Assembly: GCA_021815065.1 (NCBI GenBank)
Contig: JAKAHI010000123.1
Span: 1-5,295 of the forward strand
Direction of reading: 5' to 3'
Source of the DNA: a bacterium
Lineage (GTDB): Bacteria; JAMCPX01
DNA: 5,295 bases
Each line of letters begins with the position of its first letter. The stretch's first letter is position 1. The position numbers and the translations under genes are program-made. Positions 5,245 to 5,295 of the stretch are shown here, in pieces. Below the pieces are notes generated by a model. That model worked only from the letters and a program-made list of their open reading frames with translations, ran no database searches and had not been told where the DNA came from.

Positions 5245-5295
5245 TTTGAACATAAAAGGCATTTGTGTAAGAACGCCCCTGTCAAAATTGGAACA
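5245..5295. promoter_or_regulatory. Possible activator sites upstream of the sigma-54 promoter
   Basis: TTTGAACA (5245-5252) and TTGGAACA (5288-5295) match at 7 of 8 bases and lie 43 bp apart, close to four helical turns. They are roughly 80 and 120 bp upstream of the predicted start, where sigma-54 activators often bind. The second copy runs to the window edge. Two short degenerate copies in AT-rich DNA can arise by chance. Nothing else in 5195-5295 looks like a gene or RNA. Confidence 0.2.

Noticed and set aside
5280..5285. TTGACA on the minus strand as a -35 element
   Set aside because: The hexamer is perfect, but no acceptable -10 lies 16-18 bp downstream on that strand.

Overview
The window suggests a diderm (Gram-negative-type) bacterium, most likely Desulfobacterota/'Deltaproteobacteria'-like or a neighbouring phylum. 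Three things point there: a PpiD/SurA-type periplasmic-facing chaperone domain, a good match to the sigma-54 -24/-12 promoter consensus, and the style of the permease, Usp and RCK proteins. The taxonomic guess is an inference from protein style and not from a marker gene. There are no rRNA or tRNA genes, CRISPR arrays, transposases or phage genes. The coding sequence reads as ordinary chromosomal DNA, and only the last ~200 bases are markedly AT-rich.

Layout. Left part (1-863, plus strand): the last 15 codons of an unidentified upstream gene overlap by ATGA the start of a membrane-anchored alpha/beta hydrolase with an intact Ser-Asp-His triad. A 54-base convergent gap (864-917) holds a weak hairpin. 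The rest (918-5088, minus strand) is a tightly packed six-gene operon read right to left: a short PpiD/SurA-like membrane chaperone without a PPIase domain, a 531-aa APC-superfamily permease, a 67-aa two-helix membrane protein, a membrane-anchored universal-stress-protein (Usp) domain, a 133-aa RCK (TrkA_N) protein with no C domain, and a 220-aa RCK protein with both TrkA_N and TrkA_C domains. Gene junctions are overlaps of 26 and 4 nt, a direct TAA-ATG abutment, and a 9-nt gap, which argues for co-expression. Upstream of the operon (5089-5295) are a sigma-54-type promoter, a strong Shine-Dalgarno sequence and a 16-codon leader ORF. That leader is in frame with the chaperone gene and ends 6 nt before its ATG.

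How the genes may work together. The most interesting reading is a multi-subunit, ligand-gated transporter. The APC permease would be the translocation unit, the 67-aa protein a small membrane accessory, and the Usp and two RCK proteins a cytosolic regulatory layer that senses nucleotides or ions. The chaperone-like protein may help membrane assembly. No TrkH/KtrB-type channel subunit is present, so the RCK proteins may act on the APC permease itself. This is inference from operon structure and domain content; the substrate (amino acid, polyamine, or a cation such as K+) cannot be settled from the sequence.
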